NCBI GenBank assembly: GCA_028686135.1
Contig: JAQUCP010000014.1
Span: 6,529 to 70,528 of the forward strand
Source: UBA12481 sp012523435
GTDB taxonomy: Bacteria > Bacteroidota > Bacteroidia > Bacteroidales > UBA12481
Direction of reading: 5' to 3'
Length of the DNA: 64,000 nucleotides
The position numbers were made by a program, and so were the translations under genes. A model generated the notes under the pieces. It saw only the letters and a list, made by a program, of their open reading frames with translations, was not told the origin of the DNA and did not search any database. Of this stretch, positions 24,263 to 32,566 are shown piece after piece. How positions within the stretch are numbered: the first letter of the stretch is position 1; the number at the start of each line of letters is the position of its first letter.

Positions 24263-25612
24263 TTATTTTTTGAGGTGTGACGGAGTCTCTTCCGACGATC
24301 GGATACTCTCAAGGTTCTCAGCTTTACGGATCAGATGGGCAGATCCTTCCGGGCTGATCAGGATGATATTGGGGCGGTAGGTGATAAACTGCATCCACTG
24401 GGTCATATTGTAGGCCCCGACTCGTTTGACTACCACCTGGTCGCCTTGTTTGAGCAGGGGCATGCGGGTTTGATCTCTCAGTTGATCGATATTCATACAC
24501 AGTGGTCCGAACAGGGTTGCATCTTCGGTGAAGCCATTCTGTTCCTCCACCGGATGGATTTCATGATCGTACCAGAAGGAGGTAAACAAGAGGTTTACCC
24601 CGAAATCAAAGACTAGGTTTTTCCGTCCGTCGGATAACCGCTTAACAGCCAGGACGGTTCCGGCGAGGTATCCGGCATCATCGATTAAAGCCCGACCGGT
24701 TTCCAGGATTAGCATTGGCATAGCGGAGGGGTCGAATCCAGCCCGGGTAATTGCTCCGGTGATGGCTTCGGCATATTGATCGAACGTAGGTGTGGTATCA
24801 GCGGCGGAGTGATACGCTCCTTTGAGGGTATTCAGGGAAGCAAATCCACCGCCCATATCGATATATCGGATCTGGTGTTTCAGTTCCCGTTCGATGGAGA
24901 GAGCCAGGGCAGCCATTTTTTCAGCAGCTGTTCGGTAAGCGTTAACCGAGATGATGTAAGTCCCGATATGTGTGTGAAGCCCCATCAGATCCAGTTTCCC
25001 GCTTTCGATGATGTGTTTGACAGCCTCCATAGCTTCACCATTTTCGAGGTTGAAGCCGAAGCGGTCCCAGCGCGGGAAGATGCCGGTATCCATATTCACA
25101 CGGATAGCCACTCGCGGGCGGTTGGTTGATGATTCGGCCACTTTGATCAGGCTGTAGAGCTCATCGAAATGATCGATATGGATATACGAATGGTTTTCTA
25201 CCGCCAGCTTCAGATCTTCGGGGCTTTTATCGGGACCGTTGAAGATGATTTGACGGCCATCCACCCCGTTAGCCAGTGCTTTCTGGTATTCGAATCCTGA
25301 AACCACCTCGGCCCAGGAGCCCTCCTGATGGTAGATTTGGCAGACCGCATCGAGATAGTTGGTTTTATAGGACCAAGCGAATTGCACAGCGGGGTAGCGC
25401 GATTCGAAGGCATCTTTGGCTTTTCGGTAGGTATTGCGGATGGTGTTCTCCTCCAGAATGAACAGCGGGGAACCATAATCCCGCAGCAGTTGTTTAACCG
25501 GGATACCGCCAATATCGGGAATTGGATTCAGCTGGGAGGGAATGCCGGCTTTACCGGGCATACCTGATTGCAATCGCTTAATTGCCGGTGGAGTGAATCT
25601 TTTTTTTGTCAT
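24263..25612 (-). CDS. fold-type III PLP decarboxylase-like enzyme (LysA/ornithine decarboxylase superfamily)
   Basis: A 449-residue enzyme of the alanine-racemase-like barrel fold. The PLP lysine is K83 in AWSYKTNYLD; the phosphate-binding loop is DMGGGFAS; LHTHIGTYI stands where DAP decarboxylase has HIGSQ; ETGRALIDDAG stands for EPGR. Near the C-terminus FGPLCMNIDQL replaces the CESGD active-site box, and GAYNMTQWMQFITYRPN replaces the usual GAY..YN segment. It is therefore a relative of diaminopimelate decarboxylase, not a confident LysA. It shares a 4-base ATGA overlap with the ATP-grasp gene, so the two probably act on one substrate. Confidence 0.78.
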   Translation of the reverse strand: MTKKRFTPPAIKRLQSGMPGKAGIPSQLNPIPDIGGIPVKQLLRDYGSPLFILEENTIRNTYRKAKDAFESRYPAVQFAWSYKTNYLDAVCQIYHQEGSWAEVVSGFEYQKALANGVDGRQIIFNGPDKSPEDLKLAVENHSYIHIDHFDELYSLIKVAESSTNRPRVAIRVNMDTGIFPRWDRFGFNLENGEAMEAVKHIIESGKLDLMGLHTHIGTYIISVNAYRTAAEKMAALALSIERELKHQIRYIDMGGGFASLNTLKGAYHSAADTTPTFDQYAEAITGAITRAGFDPSAMPMLILETGRALIDDAGYLAGTVLAVKRLSDGRKNLVFDFGVNLLFTSFWYDHEIHPVEEQNGFTEDATLFGPLCMNIDQLRDQTRMPLLKQGDQVVVKRVGAYNMTQWMQFITYRPNIILISPEGSAHLIRKAENLESIRSSEETPSHLKK

Positions 25613-26664
25613 GGATTTGTTTTTTCTCCTGTGATAGCGAATAATTGATGTTCCTCGGCTTCAATAATCATTTCGTAAGAATAACGGACAAAAATCTTGC
25701 CGACAGCAAATTGATGAAAAGGTTCCACCGGCCAGCCCATAGCGAGTTTAACCAGAGCTTCCGGCAGGTTTTGGCCAGCCCCGACGGCCAGGTAAACCCA
25801 GGCCGGGATTCGGGGGTTAATTTCGACCAGGTAGTATTTCTGGTCGGCTGTCCGGATCATTTCCAACTCCATCCCTCCTCTCCATCCGGTTTGAGAAATG
25901 ATTTTATGCGTGATTTCCAATAAGTTAGGATCAGAAATCGAGATTCCGCTCCAGGCTTTTCCCTTGTCGGTGATGAACATTTTCCGCATGGGAACGGCCC
26001 CGATAACGTTACCTTGGCCATCGCCGAGGGCCACCACGTTGACTTCGGTTCCTTGGATAAATTGCTGAATCACCACCGGAAGTCCCCATTTGGCGCTGAT
26101 GCGGTAAAAATATTCCACAGCCTGATCGGGGTTGTGTGCCAGGTAGGCGTCATAAAACTTGCCCTTGATCATCCAGGGGCCTGGCACCTGCCGGCATATC
26201 GATGGAATCTCAAGCGGAGAGCTTACCGGGAGGCTTTGAGGAACCAAGATATCGTATTTCTTACCAAACTCGGGGAGATTTGATTTAAGTCGATCCTCAT
26301 ATTGTTCGATGGTTGGGAGGAACGTATGAATGCCCAAGTTAGAGAGGCGGTTGCCCGACTTGATCAGGGGCAATAGTTCGGCATCAAAATTTGGGATTAA
26401 CACGTCGATCTCCTCTTTCTGGTGAATCTCCTCTATCCGTGCCAGCATCGGTTCGATTCCCCCGGAGGGATAAGGAACGAGGTACACCCGATCAGCGAGG
26501 CCTTCCATATAAACTCCTGGCTCCATATTTTCATAAGCCAGTCCGATGATCCTCGCGCGGAAACCGGAAGCTTCGCGGAGAGCGCGGATGACTGGCACTC
26601 CCGGACCCGGGTTGTCGGTATTATTGAGGCCGCTGACAGCCAGGGTTATCTGGTCATCCTTCAT
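25609..26664 (-). CDS. ATP-grasp ligase-like protein
   Basis: A 351-residue protein with a Rossmann-like N-terminal lobe (TLAVSGLNNTDNPGPGVPVI, residues 7-26) and an ATP-grasp domain (about 130-320). Visible are GPWMIKGKFYDAYLAHNP with the ATP-binding lysine, VVIQQFIQGTEVNVVALGD, GGMELEMIRTADQKYYLVEI and the magnesium-binding EINPRIPAW followed by VYLAVGAGQNLPEAL. This pattern is closest to the carbamoyl-phosphate synthase-like ATP-grasp group, which forms amide bonds from acyl phosphates. The substrate is unknown. The start overlaps the end of the PqqD-like gene by 11 bases. Confidence 0.85.
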   Translation of the reverse strand: MKDDQITLAVSGLNNTDNPGPGVPVIRALREASGFRARIIGLAYENMEPGVYMEGLADRVYLVPYPSGGIEPMLARIEEIHQKEEIDVLIPNFDAELLPLIKSGNRLSNLGIHTFLPTIEQYEDRLKSNLPEFGKKYDILVPQSLPVSSPLEIPSICRQVPGPWMIKGKFYDAYLAHNPDQAVEYFYRISAKWGLPVVIQQFIQGTEVNVVALGDGQGNVIGAVPMRKMFITDKGKAWSGISISDPNLLEITHKIISQTGWRGGMELEMIRTADQKYYLVEINPRIPAWVYLAVGAGQNLPEALVKLAMGWPVEPFHQFAVGKIFVRYSYEMIIEAEEHQLFAITGEKTNP

Positions 26665-26908
26665 TTGAGGAAAGGTAGTAGGACCTCAATACTGATCTGA
26701 AATCCTGTAGGTTACGATCGAAATCACTCTTACTGAGATCATACTCTTCCGCCAATTTGGCGAATATTTCTTCTTCTCCCAATCCCTCCTGGAGGGATTT
26801 TAGGATCGCCAATCCGGTTTCATTGACGGTAAACGACTCCCCGGTAGAGGGGTCGAACACCACTCCCTGATCGGATATTCTGAGCCCGGGTTTAATTTTG
26901 TAGTTCAT
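26654..26908 (-). CDS. PqqD-family (RRE-like) protein
   Basis: An 84-residue protein with the PqqD winged-helix pattern: a small beta-hairpin (LRISDQGVVFDPSTGESFTV), the NETGLAILKSLQEG helix, and two further helices including EEIFAKLAEEYDLSKSDF. PqqD-like domains (RiPP recognition elements) bind a leader peptide and present it to a modifying enzyme; free-standing copies also occur outside peptide pathways. No obvious precursor peptide was found nearby. It heads a nine-gene unit and overlaps the ATP-grasp gene by 11 bases. Confidence 0.85.
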   Translation of the reverse strand: MNYKIKPGLRISDQGVVFDPSTGESFTVNETGLAILKSLQEGLGEEEIFAKLAEEYDLSKSDFDRNLQDFRSVLRSYYLSSNEG

Positions 26909-26920
26909 CGTATCATTTTT

Positions 26921-26974
26921 ACACCTGACAGGTTTTTACACCTGACAGGTTTTTAAAACCTGTCAGGTTTAAAC
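26921..26974. repeat. cluster of three ACCTGWCAGGT palindromes
   Basis: Two direct copies of ACACCTGACAGGTTTTT are followed by an inverted copy, AAAACCTGTCAGGTTTAAAC. Each copy holds the near-palindrome ACCTG-A/T-CAGGT, and neighbouring copies can pair into longer hairpins. The cluster lies between the rpsP terminator and the PqqD-like gene, in the likely leader of that operon. A similar cluster occurs upstream of rmuC. It may be a dispersed intergenic repeat or a regulator-binding array. Confidence 0.8.
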
Positions 26975-27017
26975 GTATTAGACAGCAATTTATTAAAAAA
27001 CCAGCGGCTCGAACAAA

Positions 27018-27054
27018 AAAAAAGACTGCGGGGGTATCCAGCAGCCTTTTTTGT
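27018..27054 (-). terminator. rho-independent terminator of rpsP
   Basis: On the minus strand AAAAAAGGCTGC, an 11-base loop, GCAGTCTTTTTTTTT forms a stem with a long T tract, 18 bases after the rpsP stop. It separates rpsP from the PqqD-headed operon transcriptionally. Confidence 0.8.
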
Positions 27055-27071
27055 TTTGTTAGTGCGACAGG

Positions 27072-27617
27072 TTATTCAGTAGCCTGAGGCTCTTCGGCCT
27101 GGTCGGCAGCTTCGGCAGGAGCTTCTTCGGGCTCTTCTGTCGTTGCAGCAGGAGCTTCAGCAGCCATTTTCTTAGCATAGAGAGCAGCACGGGCTTCCCG
27201 GATTTTGGTCTCCTCGGCCAGTCTTTTCTTCAGTGCATCGTTTTTGGCTTCTGACATCTGGTTCAGCTCTTTATTGAGCTTAGCCTCATTTTGCTTCAAC
27301 CATTCCTGAAATTTCTCTTCAACCTGTTCTGCAGTCAGGGCACCTTTGGCAATCCCTTTCAGCAGGTGGTTTTTGTAAATGATACCCTTGCTTTTGAGCA
27401 GGGTGCGTACGGTATCGGTTGGCTGGGCACCCTTTTGTAACCATGACAAAGCTTTGTCAAAGTTAATATCGATGGTAGCAGGTTTAGTGACCGGATTATA
27501 CGTGCCAATCCGTTCAATAAGTTTTCCATCCCGTGGTGCCCTGCTATCCGCAACCACTACGTGATAGTAGGGGCGGAACTTCTTACCGTGTCGTGCTAAT
27601 CTGATCTTAATCGGCAT
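27072..27617 (-). CDS. rpsP: 30S ribosomal protein S16 with acidic tail
   Basis: S16 core (residues 1-80: MPIKIRLARHGKKFRPYYHV, DSRAPRDGKLIERIGTYNP, DTVRTLLKSKGI) plus a 100-residue extension that is lysine/glutamate-rich and ends in an Ala/Glu/Pro-rich tail (TTEEPEEAPAEAADQAEEPQ). Long S16 tails are usual in Bacteroidota. It has its own consensus promoter and its own terminator. In many bacteria rimM follows directly; here nine genes' worth of other sequence intervenes. Confidence 0.96.
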   Translation of the reverse strand: MPIKIRLARHGKKFRPYYHVVVADSRAPRDGKLIERIGTYNPVTKPATIDINFDKALSWLQKGAQPTDTVRTLLKSKGIIYKNHLLKGIAKGALTAEQVEEKFQEWLKQNEAKLNKELNQMSEAKNDALKKRLAEETKIREARAALYAKKMAAEAPAATTEEPEEAPAEAADQAEEPQATE

Positions 27618-27654
27618 TTTTTTGGTAATTAGGACGTTTACAAAATTGTGGCTG

Positions 27655-27685
27655 CAAAGATACCATTAAAATCCTGTTATCCAAA
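27655..27685 (-). promoter_or_regulatory. full Bacteroidota promoter of rpsP
   Basis: On the minus strand TTTG (27685-27682), 19 bases, then TATCTTTG (27662-27655), which matches both the -33 and -7 consensus with standard spacing. The leader to the ATG is about 30 bases. Confidence 0.75.
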
Positions 27686-27742
27686 CTATGCGGAACTTTT
27701 AAAAGAGTTTTGAACAAGTCGCCAGAAGGGGACAATCCTTTC

Positions 27743-27750
27743 TATTTTTG
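27743..27750 (+). promoter_or_regulatory. -7 promoter box of dnaE
   Basis: TATTTTTG matches TAnnTTTG, 7 bases before the dnaE ATG at 27758, so the longer open frame upstream is not translated. Confidence 0.6.
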
Positions 27751-27757
27751 TTCCACC

Positions 27758-30700
27758 ATGAGTAACTTTGTTCATCTGCACCTTCACACCCAGTATTCCA
27801 TCCTTGACGGGGCCACCCCCATTGAGGAGTTGATGAAGCGGGTTGTGGAGCTAAAAATGCCTGCCGTAGCCATAACTGACCACGGCAATATGTATGGAGT
27901 CAAGCACTTCTATGATGTTGCCCGCGCAAATAATGTTAAGCCAATTATTGGATGTGAAGTGTATCTGGCACCAAACGGTCGCAGAGACAAGTCCGATATT
28001 GAAGACCGGAGTCGTTTTCATCTGGTACTGTTAGCCAAAAACAAGGCTGGATACCATAATCTGATCAAGATTGTCTCCCTGGCCTATCTGGAAGGCTTCT
28101 ACTACAAACCTCGGATCGACTGGGAGCTGTTGGAGCTGTACCATGAGGGACTGATCGCCTGTTCCTCCTGTCTGGCAGGGGAGTTACCTCGTGCGGCTAT
28201 GCACGGGCAAAAGGAGGCCGAAGAGGTGCTAATCAAATACAAAAACCTGTTTGGCGAAGATTATTACATTGAATTACAGGACCATGGCCATCCGGAGCAA
28301 CAGCAGGTAAATCCTATTCTGGCCGAGCTAGCTACCCGCCACGGCGTCAAGCTGATCGCCACTAACGACGTTCATTATCTGAACGAAAAAGATGCTGAAG
28401 CGCAGGATATTCTGCTCTGCCTGAGCACCAACAAGGATTTCAACGATAAGAGCCGGATGAAATTCATGGGCCAGGAGTATTTCAAGACTGAGGAGGAGAT
28501 GCTACGGTTGTTTCCGGATCATCCCGAAGCCCTTTTGAACACCCTAGAGGTGGCTAACAAAGTCGAGGAGTATGAGTTAGATCGCCCGGTGCTGCTGCCC
28601 GCATTTGTTCTTCCCGAGCCCTTCACTTCGCAAAACGATTATCTAAGGCACTTAACATACAAAGGGGCGAGCAAGCGATATCCCGATTTAACTGATGAGA
28701 TCAGAAGCCGGATTGATTTTGAGCTTGAGGTGATCTCTGGGATGGGATTTGCTGGCTATTTCCTTATCGTACAAGATTTTATCAAAGCTGCCCGCGAGCG
28801 CCAGGTATCAGTCGGGCCCGGACGCGGGTCGGCAGCCGGCTCAGCAGTAGCCTATTGTATCGGGATCACCAATATCGATCCGATCAAGTATAAGCTACTT
28901 TTCGAGCGCTTCCTGAACCCTGAGCGGGTGACTATGCCCGATATCGACATCGACTTTGACGAGGACGGTCGGAAGGAAGTGATGAAGTATGTCCTGGACA
29001 AGTATGGTAAAGACCATGTTGCTCAGGTGGTTACCTTCGGATCGATGGGAGCCAAGTCCTCCATTCGCGATGTAGCAAGAGTTATCAGTCTTCCGCTTCC
29101 CGAGGCTAACCGATTGGCTAAGCTCGTACCCGAGGGGCCCCAGGTATCGCTCAAGAAATCGGTCCAGGAGGTTCCGGAGCTCCTGAAAGAGCAAAAAGAA
29201 GGAGAACCGTTAGTTCAAAAAACACTGGAGATGGCCATGATTCTGGAGGGCTCTGTCCGCCAGACCGGAATTCACGCCTGTGGTATCATCATCGGCCCCG
29301 ACCCGTTGATCGAGCATATCCCGGTTGCTCTTTCGAAGGATTCCGACCTGATGGCTACTCAGTATGATGGGCACTATCTGGAAAATGTGGGCATGTTGAA
29401 GATGGACTTCCTGGGGCTCAGAACTCTCTCTATCATACGTGATGCTCTCGAGAATATCCAACTCTCCAGGAGGATCACCATCGATATAGAGCAGATCCCC
29501 TACGATGACCTCCAAACCTTTGAGCTGTATCAGCGGGGTGAAACCATCGGAACTTTCCAGTTCGAATCACCCGGGATGAGAGGCTATCTCAAGGATTTAA
29601 AGCCGACTTGCCTGGAGGATTTGATTGCCATGAACGCTCTTTACCGGCCCGGCCCCATGGAATATATCCCGATGTACATCCGGCGAAAAGCCGGGCTGGA
29701 ACCGGTAGAATACCCGCATCCCTGGCTGGAGGATATCCTGCGCGACACGTACGGGATCATGGTGTATCAGGAACAGATCATGCAGGCTGCACAGATAATC
29801 GGAGGATTCTCTCTTGGCAAGGCCGATTTGCTCCGCCGGGCGATGGGGAAAAAGAAGCCTGAGGTGATGGCTCAACAAAAAAGTATTTTCATCGAAGGTG
29901 CGGTTAGTAAAGGTGTTCCGAAAGAAAAAGCTTCAGAGATTTTTGAGGTGATGGCCGAATTTGCCAAGTATGGCTTTAACCGCTCACATTCAGCCGGTTA
30001 TGCGGTTGTTGCTTTCCAGACAGCCTACCTCAAAGCCCACTATCCAGCCGAATTCATGGCCGCGGTGTTGAGCCGAAACCTGTCGGATATCAAAAAGATC
30101 ACCTTCATGATGGACGAATGCCGGCGGATGGGTCTGCAGGTTCTCGGCCCTGATGTCAATGAGAGCTATCTGAAGTTCACTGTCAACAAGGAGGGGAATA
30201 TCCGATTCGGGCTGGCTGCTGTAAAAGGTGTTGGCGAAGGTGTCGTTGAATCGATCGTCAAAGAACGGGATGCCAACGGCCCGTTTAAGGATATCTTCGA
30301 CTTCGTCGAACGGTTAAGCCTGAAGGTTATCAACAAAAAAGTTGTGGAGTCACTCCTTTACAGCGGGTCGCTGGATAACATTTCACCCTACCCCCGCTAC
30401 GCATATTTCTCAGGAGATGAAAAGAGTGGCACCTATATCGAACAGCTCATACGCTACGGTTCTAAAGTGCAGGAGGAGCAGGGTGGCTCCCAGATCAGTC
30501 TTTTTGGAGACATCAGCTCCATGAAACCATCACGCCCTGAACCACGTGCCAGCGAACCTTGGAGCAAGCTCCAGAAGCTGAACCTAGAGAAAGAACATGT
30601 AGGAATCTATCTGTCGGCACACCCGCTCGATGAATACAGGTTAGAAATTGACCACTTCTGCACCGCCAACCTCGCCGATCTGCAGGATCTCAGCAATCTG

Positions 30701-31210
30701 AAGAACAAAGAGTTATCTATGGCTGGCATTGTCACCGGAGTCGAACATAAAATGACCAAAAAGGGTAAGCCCTTTGGCCGGGTATCCCTAGAGGATTTTA
30801 ATGACACCCACACATTCACTTTCTTTTCTCCAGAATATCTTGATTTTAAAAGGTTTATGGAGCCCGGTTATGCCCTGCTTTTGAAGGGAAAAGTGGAAAA
30901 GCATCGGTTCAATGAGGACGAATGGGAGCTGAAAATCAAGGAGATGAAGCTTTTAGCTGACGTGAGGGAGCAGATGATCAAGACGCTGACACTGAATATC
31001 AGTCTGGAAAAGATTCATCAGGAGTTCGTTGAAGAAGTATTGAATCAAATCAAGGAAAATAAGGGGAAAACCCTGCTGAAATTTAAAGTGTATGATCCTG
31101 TTGAAAAGATTGCTGTTGAACTTTTTAGTCGAAGTTATCGGATTGAAATGACACCATCTTTTATCGGTTTCCTGAACAAAAACTCCTTTCTTGAGTTTAA
31201 GATTGAGTAA
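27758..31210 (+). CDS. dnaE: DNA polymerase III alpha subunit
   Basis: The replicative polymerase, 1150 residues. It has an N-terminal PHP domain (FVHLHLHTQYSILDGATP, residues 4-21; AITDHGNMYG), the C-family polymerase core with GPGRGSAAGSAVAY and catalytic MPDIDIDFDEDGR (about 391-403), FNRSHSAGYAVVAFQTAYLK, helix-hairpin-helix, and the OB-fold near the C-terminus. Length and order are normal for DnaE1. The ATG just after the promoter box is used; 16 upstream codons in the same frame look non-coding. dnaE-trxA-DUF58 is a conserved Bacteroidota order. Confidence 0.97.
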   Translation: MSNFVHLHLHTQYSILDGATPIEELMKRVVELKMPAVAITDHGNMYGVKHFYDVARANNVKPIIGCEVYLAPNGRRDKSDIEDRSRFHLVLLAKNKAGYHNLIKIVSLAYLEGFYYKPRIDWELLELYHEGLIACSSCLAGELPRAAMHGQKEAEEVLIKYKNLFGEDYYIELQDHGHPEQQQVNPILAELATRHGVKLIATNDVHYLNEKDAEAQDILLCLSTNKDFNDKSRMKFMGQEYFKTEEEMLRLFPDHPEALLNTLEVANKVEEYELDRPVLLPAFVLPEPFTSQNDYLRHLTYKGASKRYPDLTDEIRSRIDFELEVISGMGFAGYFLIVQDFIKAARERQVSVGPGRGSAAGSAVAYCIGITNIDPIKYKLLFERFLNPERVTMPDIDIDFDEDGRKEVMKYVLDKYGKDHVAQVVTFGSMGAKSSIRDVARVISLPLPEANRLAKLVPEGPQVSLKKSVQEVPELLKEQKEGEPLVQKTLEMAMILEGSVRQTGIHACGIIIGPDPLIEHIPVALSKDSDLMATQYDGHYLENVGMLKMDFLGLRTLSIIRDALENIQLSRRITIDIEQIPYDDLQTFELYQRGETIGTFQFESPGMRGYLKDLKPTCLEDLIAMNALYRPGPMEYIPMYIRRKAGLEPVEYPHPWLEDILRDTYGIMVYQEQIMQAAQIIGGFSLGKADLLRRAMGKKKPEVMAQQKSIFIEGAVSKGVPKEKASEIFEVMAEFAKYGFNRSHSAGYAVVAFQTAYLKAHYPAEFMAAVLSRNLSDIKKITFMMDECRRMGLQVLGPDVNESYLKFTVNKEGNIRFGLAAVKGVGEGVVESIVKERDANGPFKDIFDFVERLSLKVINKKVVESLLYSGSLDNISPYPRYAYFSGDEKSGTYIEQLIRYGSKVQEEQGGSQISLFGDISSMKPSRPEPRASEPWSKLQKLNLEKEHVGIYLSAHPLDEYRLEIDHFCTANLADLQDLSNLKNKELSMAGIVTGVEHKMTKKGKPFGRVSLEDFNDTHTFTFFSPEYLDFKRFMEPGYALLLKGKVEKHRFNEDEWELKIKEMKLLADVREQMIKTLTLNISLEKIHQEFVEEVLNQIKENKGKTLLKFKVYDPVEKIAVELFSRSYRIEMTPSFIGFLNKNSFLEFKIE

Positions 31211-31285
31211 AAGCCGCAAGGGCATCCAGAAGGATAATTTTTTACCTTCGGCCTCATTGATAACTTTCAAAAAAAGAATTGAACC

Positions 31286-31606
31286 ATGACACTTGAGCTT
31301 ACCGATTCAAACTTCCAGGAGATGATTGTCCAGTCGGACAAACCAGCTGTTGTTGATTTTTGGGCAGAATGGTGCGGTCCGTGCCGAATGATTACCCCGA
31401 TAGTCAAAGAATTATCACAGGAGTACGATGGCCGTGTTGTGATCGGCAAAGTGGATGTTGACAACAATCCCGGGATTTCTGCTACCTATGGCATCCGGAA
31501 TATCCCCACCCTTCTCTTTTTCAAGAATGGTGTAGTGGTTGACAAGCAGGTAGGGGTTGTACCCAAGGGGGCCCTCGTTCAGAAGATCGAAGCTTTACTG
31601 AAGTAA
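31286..31606 (+). CDS. trxA: thioredoxin
   Basis: A 106-residue cytosolic thioredoxin with the redox site WCGPCR (residues 31-36), the buried Asp in VDFWAEW, and the cis-proline IPTLLFF (about 74). Reduces disulfides in ribonucleotide reductase and other proteins. Its TAA stop is followed in the same frame by codons that appear to belong to the DUF58 protein. Confidence 0.96.
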   Translation: MTLELTDSNFQEMIVQSDKPAVVDFWAEWCGPCRMITPIVKELSQEYDGRVVIGKVDVDNNPGISATYGIRNIPTLLFFKNGVVVDKQVGVVPKGALVQKIEALLK

Positions 31607-31687
31607 TCCGACTACGACAGCATCAGAAATCTTGCCGAAATCGAAGAGTGGGGCAGCCTTTACCAGCTCGACCTGATCGCCAGACAG

Positions 31688-32560
31688 GTGGTTGAAGGAT
31701 TCATCACCGGTCTGCACCGGAGTCCTTATCACGGTTTTTCAGTCGAGTTTGCTGAGCATCGTCATTATAATCCGGGTGAATCCACCCGGCATATTGATTG
31801 GAAGTTATTCGGCAAAACAGATAAGCTTTTTGTCAAGCGCTTTGAGGAAGAGACCAATTTGCGCGCTCATCTGATTATTGACACCTCCTCGTCGATGCTC
31901 TTTCCCATTGCTGAAAAGCGGGTTCAGAGCAAGCTTTTTTTCTCAGTATATGCTGCCGCGGCGCTGATCAGGCTGATCCGGCAGCAGCGTGATGCTGTTG
32001 GGCTCACGCTCTTTTCCTCTGAGATTGAGCTTACTACCACAGCGAAACTCAGCGAGGTTCATCACCAGTATTTGATCGGGGAATTGACCCGCCTGCTGGA
32101 GAAGTCGGAGAAGGCCGATCCAAAAGAGAATCTGAACCGAGTCACCCATGCCGCCGAAACTATCCACCAGATGGCAGAGCTTTTCCACAAACGGAGCCTC
32201 GTAATTCTGTTTACCGACATGCTTGATGAAGGGAATCCGGAGGAGCTCTTCTCGGCCTTACGGCACTTCCGGTACAACAAACATGAGGTCATCCTGTTTC
32301 ATGTAAGGGATCGTCAACTGGAGGAAAAGTTCGATTATCCGGCTAGGCCTCATCGTTTTGTCGATATGGAGACTGGCCAATCACTCCGCATCAACCCGGC
32401 AGAGATCCGCAAGGCCTACCAGGAACGGATCCAATCATACTTCTCGGAAGTAAAACTCCGGTGTGGGCAGTATGATATCGATTTTGTAGAAGCAGATATC
32501 CGGGAGGATTTCAGGGAAGTGTTGCTGCCTTTTCTCATCCGCAGACAGAAACTATTCTAA
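31688..32560 (+). CDS. DUF58 domain protein with von Willebrand A-like fold
   Basis: A 290-residue protein of the MoxR-associated DUF58 family. GFSVEFAEHRHYNPGESTRH, IDWKLFGKTDKLFVKRFEEE and LRAHLIIDTSSSM (MIDAS-like DxSxS) are typical, with VILFTDMLDEG later. The GTG start is provisional: the same frame is open back to the trxA stop and encodes YDSIRNLAEIEEWGSLYQLD and LIARQ, which looks like the family's N-terminal helix, yet no ATG, GTG or TTG exists there. The real start may be a rare codon, or the initiator may have been lost. No MoxR ATPase gene is present in the window. Confidence 0.8.
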   Translation: MVEGFITGLHRSPYHGFSVEFAEHRHYNPGESTRHIDWKLFGKTDKLFVKRFEEETNLRAHLIIDTSSSMLFPIAEKRVQSKLFFSVYAAAALIRLIRQQRDAVGLTLFSSEIELTTTAKLSEVHHQYLIGELTRLLEKSEKADPKENLNRVTHAAETIHQMAELFHKRSLVILFTDMLDEGNPEELFSALRHFRYNKHEVILFHVRDRQLEEKFDYPARPHRFVDMETGQSLRINPAEIRKAYQERIQSYFSEVKLRCGQYDIDFVEADIREDFREVLLPFLIRRQKLF

Positions 32561-32566
32561 ACCCGA

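Noticed and set aside
26921..26974. Insertion-sequence terminal repeats
   Set aside because: No transposase gene lies between or beside the two palindrome clusters, and the intervening 7 kb is housekeeping sequence.
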